Source: Agaribacter marinus (GTDB lineage: Bacteria; Pseudomonadota; Gammaproteobacteria; Enterobacterales; Alteromonadaceae). Taken from it: DNA of 64,000 nucleotides. Numbering within the stretch: position 1 is the stretch's first letter; the number at the start of each line of letters is the position of its first letter. Made by a program: the position numbers and the translations under genes. The notes under the pieces are model-generated. The model was not told the DNA's origin, ran no database searches, and worked only from the letters and a program-made list of their open reading frames with translations. Below are positions 61,866 to 64,000 of this stretch, in pieces. Location of the stretch: NCBI RefSeq assembly GCF_030160655.1, contig NZ_BSOT01000005.1, positions 1-64,000 on the forward strand, written 5' to 3'.

Positions 61866-63752
61866 ATGCCTAGACACTTTTATTTATTTGCAGTAGCAAG
61901 TTTACTAACGATTAATTATGCGTACGGAGAGGTGTTTAGTACTAATTTCGAATTTAACAATCGAAGTGGTGCTTTCACCTTGTTCGAATCGCCAAACCAA
62001 GTAATGTTTGAAGGTGGGCAATCTAAAGTCGTTGGTGATGAAGAAATATATCGTTCCGGTATATATGCCTATATGTTTGACAACGAGACCGTCACGATTA
62101 ACTTCGAGACGTCGGTGAAAAGTGTCATCATATATCTTAAAAATCAAGACCCTGATATTAATAGTAGTGCACATGTGTATGAGGTTGACAAAGATGAGCC
62201 GGTTAACAGTATCCTTGGTGACTATGATGATTGGACTAGACTTGCTTATACTTCAGACGTGGGTATTACAAAAATAGTCGGCGTTAATGCTTCTAGGGGA
62301 TATGCTGCATTTGAAGATTTGAGTTTTGAGACGTTTGAAGCACTTGTTCCCGTCGCGCCTGAAAAGTTGAACGATCCTATTCCACAAGCGATTGTTCAGA
62401 GTGACGTATCAATGTCACTTGATTTAATAAATGAACAATTGATAGACCCAATTGTTGGCGTTTCGGCTGCCGGGTTAGATCACGTGATATTTATCGCAGA
62501 GCAACATGGAAAAATCTGGCAACTAGATATCGATTCCGCAGGGCTGACAGAGGTAATGTCCTTGGAGTCTCGAGTAGTGACGGGTGGTGAGCGTGGTTTA
62601 TTGGGGTTAGCTTTTCATCCCGATTTTGAATCCAACGGTCTGTTTTATACGCATACTTCTGAAGCCGACCCATCTGAAAGAGACGATGGAATGGCTGATT
62701 TTACTACTTTAATGGGAAGTGAGGCCCCTGATCATTTCACCGTTATTGCCGAATGGACAGCAACGTTACTCGATAGCAATCGCTTACAAGTTGACCCAAC
62801 CTCTCGTCGGCAGCTGTTAACGGTCGCACAACCGCAAGGCAATCACAATGGCGGGACAATCTTGTTTGACAGTGGGGCTAACCTGTTGATTGGACTTGGT
62901 GATGGTGGCGGAGCCGACGATCAAGGTGTTGGCCATCCAAATGGGGGAAACGGCCAAAGTAAAATGAACGTTTTAGGCAGTATTCTGCGCATAGATCCCT
63001 TAGGAAGGGATTCAGAAAATGGTGCTTATGGAGTGCCTGCTGACAACCCTTTTGTTTCTGAACAAAATGTCGCTCACGAGATTTATGCTTTTGGCGTTCG
63101 CAACCCATTTAAGATGTCTTTAGATAAAGAGGATAACGTATTATATGTTGCCGACGTTGGGCAAAATGACATCGAAGAAGTGAATATTGTCTCTAGTGGT
63201 GATAATTTAGGTTGGCCGTTGCGCGAAGGCAAGTTTGGTTTTTTTAATAATGGAGAAGATGCTGGATATGTTTTTGACTCTATAGTAAGTGCTGAGTTTC
63301 GTGATCCCGTAGCGTCTTACGATCATGATGAAGGCCTTGCGATTATTGGCGGGCATGTTTATCGCGGGGATGGCAATTCTGCGTTGTTTGGGCATTATGT
63401 TTTTGGTGATTTTAGTGGGAAAGTATTTTTCTTAAATGAAAATCAAGAAATACAAAAACTTGCAATAGAGAACGATGGATTTGCTGAACAGCAACTCATC
63501 GGCATTGGTCAAGACGCACGCAACCAATTGTATTTTTTCATGCGAAGTGGACAGGGATCGCGTGTTTTTCGATTAAGTAATACGCAAGCACTTGAGCCGG
63601 ACCCTGCGCCAATGCCTGCACCCGACTTACCAATGACACCCAGTAATTCGGGAGGTGGGACTGTTCATTTTTATTTTGTAATATTGGGCTTACTATCCTT
63701 ATGGCGACAGAAGGCTCAATATTGCTGCACGAGTATTAATTGCGGTACGTAA
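61866..63752 (+). CDS. Exported sorbosone/glucose dehydrogenase-like protein with GlyGly-CTERM-like tail
   Basis: 628 residues. Signal peptide MPRHFYLFAVASLLTINYAYG, an N-terminal beta domain (~22-160), then a PQQ-type GSDH six-blade propeller (~195-560): GERGLLGLAFHPDFESNG, NHNGGTILFDSGANLLIGLG, GDGGGADDQGVGHPNG, AFGVRNPFKMSLD and ADVGQNDIEEVNIV. The C-terminus has SGGG, a hydrophobic stretch (FYFVILGLLSLW) and RQK, the GlyGly-CTERM pattern cut by rhombosortase for surface attachment, with about a dozen extra residues. Likely periplasmic/surface sugar oxidation. Confidence 0.85.
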   Translation: MPRHFYLFAVASLLTINYAYGEVFSTNFEFNNRSGAFTLFESPNQVMFEGGQSKVVGDEEIYRSGIYAYMFDNETVTINFETSVKSVIIYLKNQDPDINSSAHVYEVDKDEPVNSILGDYDDWTRLAYTSDVGITKIVGVNASRGYAAFEDLSFETFEALVPVAPEKLNDPIPQAIVQSDVSMSLDLINEQLIDPIVGVSAAGLDHVIFIAEQHGKIWQLDIDSAGLTEVMSLESRVVTGGERGLLGLAFHPDFESNGLFYTHTSEADPSERDDGMADFTTLMGSEAPDHFTVIAEWTATLLDSNRLQVDPTSRRQLLTVAQPQGNHNGGTILFDSGANLLIGLGDGGGADDQGVGHPNGGNGQSKMNVLGSILRIDPLGRDSENGAYGVPADNPFVSEQNVAHEIYAFGVRNPFKMSLDKEDNVLYVADVGQNDIEEVNIVSSGDNLGWPLREGKFGFFNNGEDAGYVFDSIVSAEFRDPVASYDHDEGLAIIGGHVYRGDGNSALFGHYVFGDFSGKVFFLNENQEIQKLAIENDGFAEQQLIGIGQDARNQLYFFMRSGQGSRVFRLSNTQALEPDPAPMPAPDLPMTPSNSGGGTVHFYFVILGLLSLWRQKAQYCCTSINCGT

Positions 63753-63830
63753 CAAAAGGTGAATAAGTTGGCACCAGTAGCGTTTATTGTATGCTAACAT
63801 TCGAAAATCTAGAACATTACATCCATATAA

Positions 63831-64000
63831 ATGTACACCGAATTATTGAAGCCTATTAATGCGTTTTTGTTGTGTGAAACTCCATCAGCGTGGATTGAAG
63901 AGGCAAAAAAATCAGAAAATTTACCAACACTGCTATTAGATCATCTTGTTTGCGAACTAAAAGCCGCCCAGAGTGCGATGTTTTTGATTCGTCGCTATGC
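63831..64000 (+). CDS. miaE: tRNA-(ms2io6A)-hydroxylase MiaE, 5' part
   Basis: 56 codons to the window edge. MYTELLKPINAFLLCETPSA and DHLVCELKAAQSAMFLIRRY match the MiaE N-terminus, including the Glu of the diiron site (CELKAAQ). MiaE hydroxylates the ms2i6A37 side chain of tRNA. The reading frame is open at base 64000. No good ribosome site; ATG 63831 fits family starts. Confidence 0.9.
   Translation, partial: MYTELLKPINAFLLCETPSAWIEEAKKSENLPTLLLDHLVCELKAAQSAMFLIRRY

Overview
The window looks like a marine gammaproteobacterium of the order Alteromonadales. The evidence is the low GC content, the gene blocks yciO-scpA-scpB-rluB-truA and accD-folC-dedD-cvpA-purF, a miaE start at the right edge, PEP-CTERM and GlyGly-CTERM type surface proteins, a TonB-dependent receptor and a very large secreted carbohydrate-active enzyme. 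I cannot fix genus or species from sequence alone. No rRNA, tRNA, transposase or CRISPR array was recognised.

Layout. (1) Bases 1-5434 are the tail of an integron gene-cassette array. Small promoterless genes on the + strand are separated by attC recombination sites, eight more or less complete and one truncated; one yefM/yoeB toxin-antitoxin cassette lies on the - strand. The integrase is not in the window and should lie to the left. The distal cassette is a decayed toxin-antitoxin pair. (2) At 5435-9292 a PEP-CTERM protein gene and a large ToxR/CadC-like TPR regulator sit between two scraps of the 3' end of the rnm (trpH/yciV) PHP-domain gene, which share a 20-bp direct repeat. (3) 9345-13913 holds a DUF1272 gene and the conserved yciO-scpA-scpB-rluB-truA block. 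(4) 13973-28994 is an accessory island between truA and accD. It contains an eight-gene - strand envelope cluster (papain-like protease, ETEC_3214-like protein, LPP20 protein, CsgG-like lipoprotein, LPP20 lipoprotein, MltC-like lytic transglycosylase, an unknown exported protein, transglutaminase), two more lipoproteins, an ECF sigma factor with a minimal protein kinase, a formylglycine-enzyme-like secreted protein, a small membrane protein and a class 3 lipase. I consider this island the best candidate for an undescribed system: a kinase-linked sigma factor next to a secreted cell-wall remodelling and outer-membrane-ring apparatus. (5) 29229-34279 is accD-folC-dedD-cvpA-purF. (6) 34634-42825 is mixed accessory content: TonB receptor, DUF924, PhzF, a frameshifted beta-propeller gene, a YIP1-like membrane protein, a second ECF sigma operon and an unknown membrane protein.

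(7) 43072-56343 is a likely catabolic or surface locus. A 1441-residue multimodular enzyme (CBM6-like modules, thrombospondin type 3 repeats, PA14-like module, putative glycosidase region resembling GH96 alpha-agarases in architecture) and an AraC regulator lie on the - strand. A divergent four-gene operon of a type best known from Planctomycetes follows on the + strand: DUF2231/cytochrome/LRR, NHL propeller, PSCyt1-DUF1549-LamG-DUF1553, DUF1501. (8) 56418-64000 carries a glycine-rich-tail membrane protein, a glutamate-synthase-like FMN/Fe-S oxidoreductase, a serine hydrolase, a damaged orphan histidine kinase, a sorbosone-type sugar dehydrogenase with a GlyGly-CTERM-like tail, and the start of miaE.

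All functional statements are from reading sequence and remembered family features; no database search was run.
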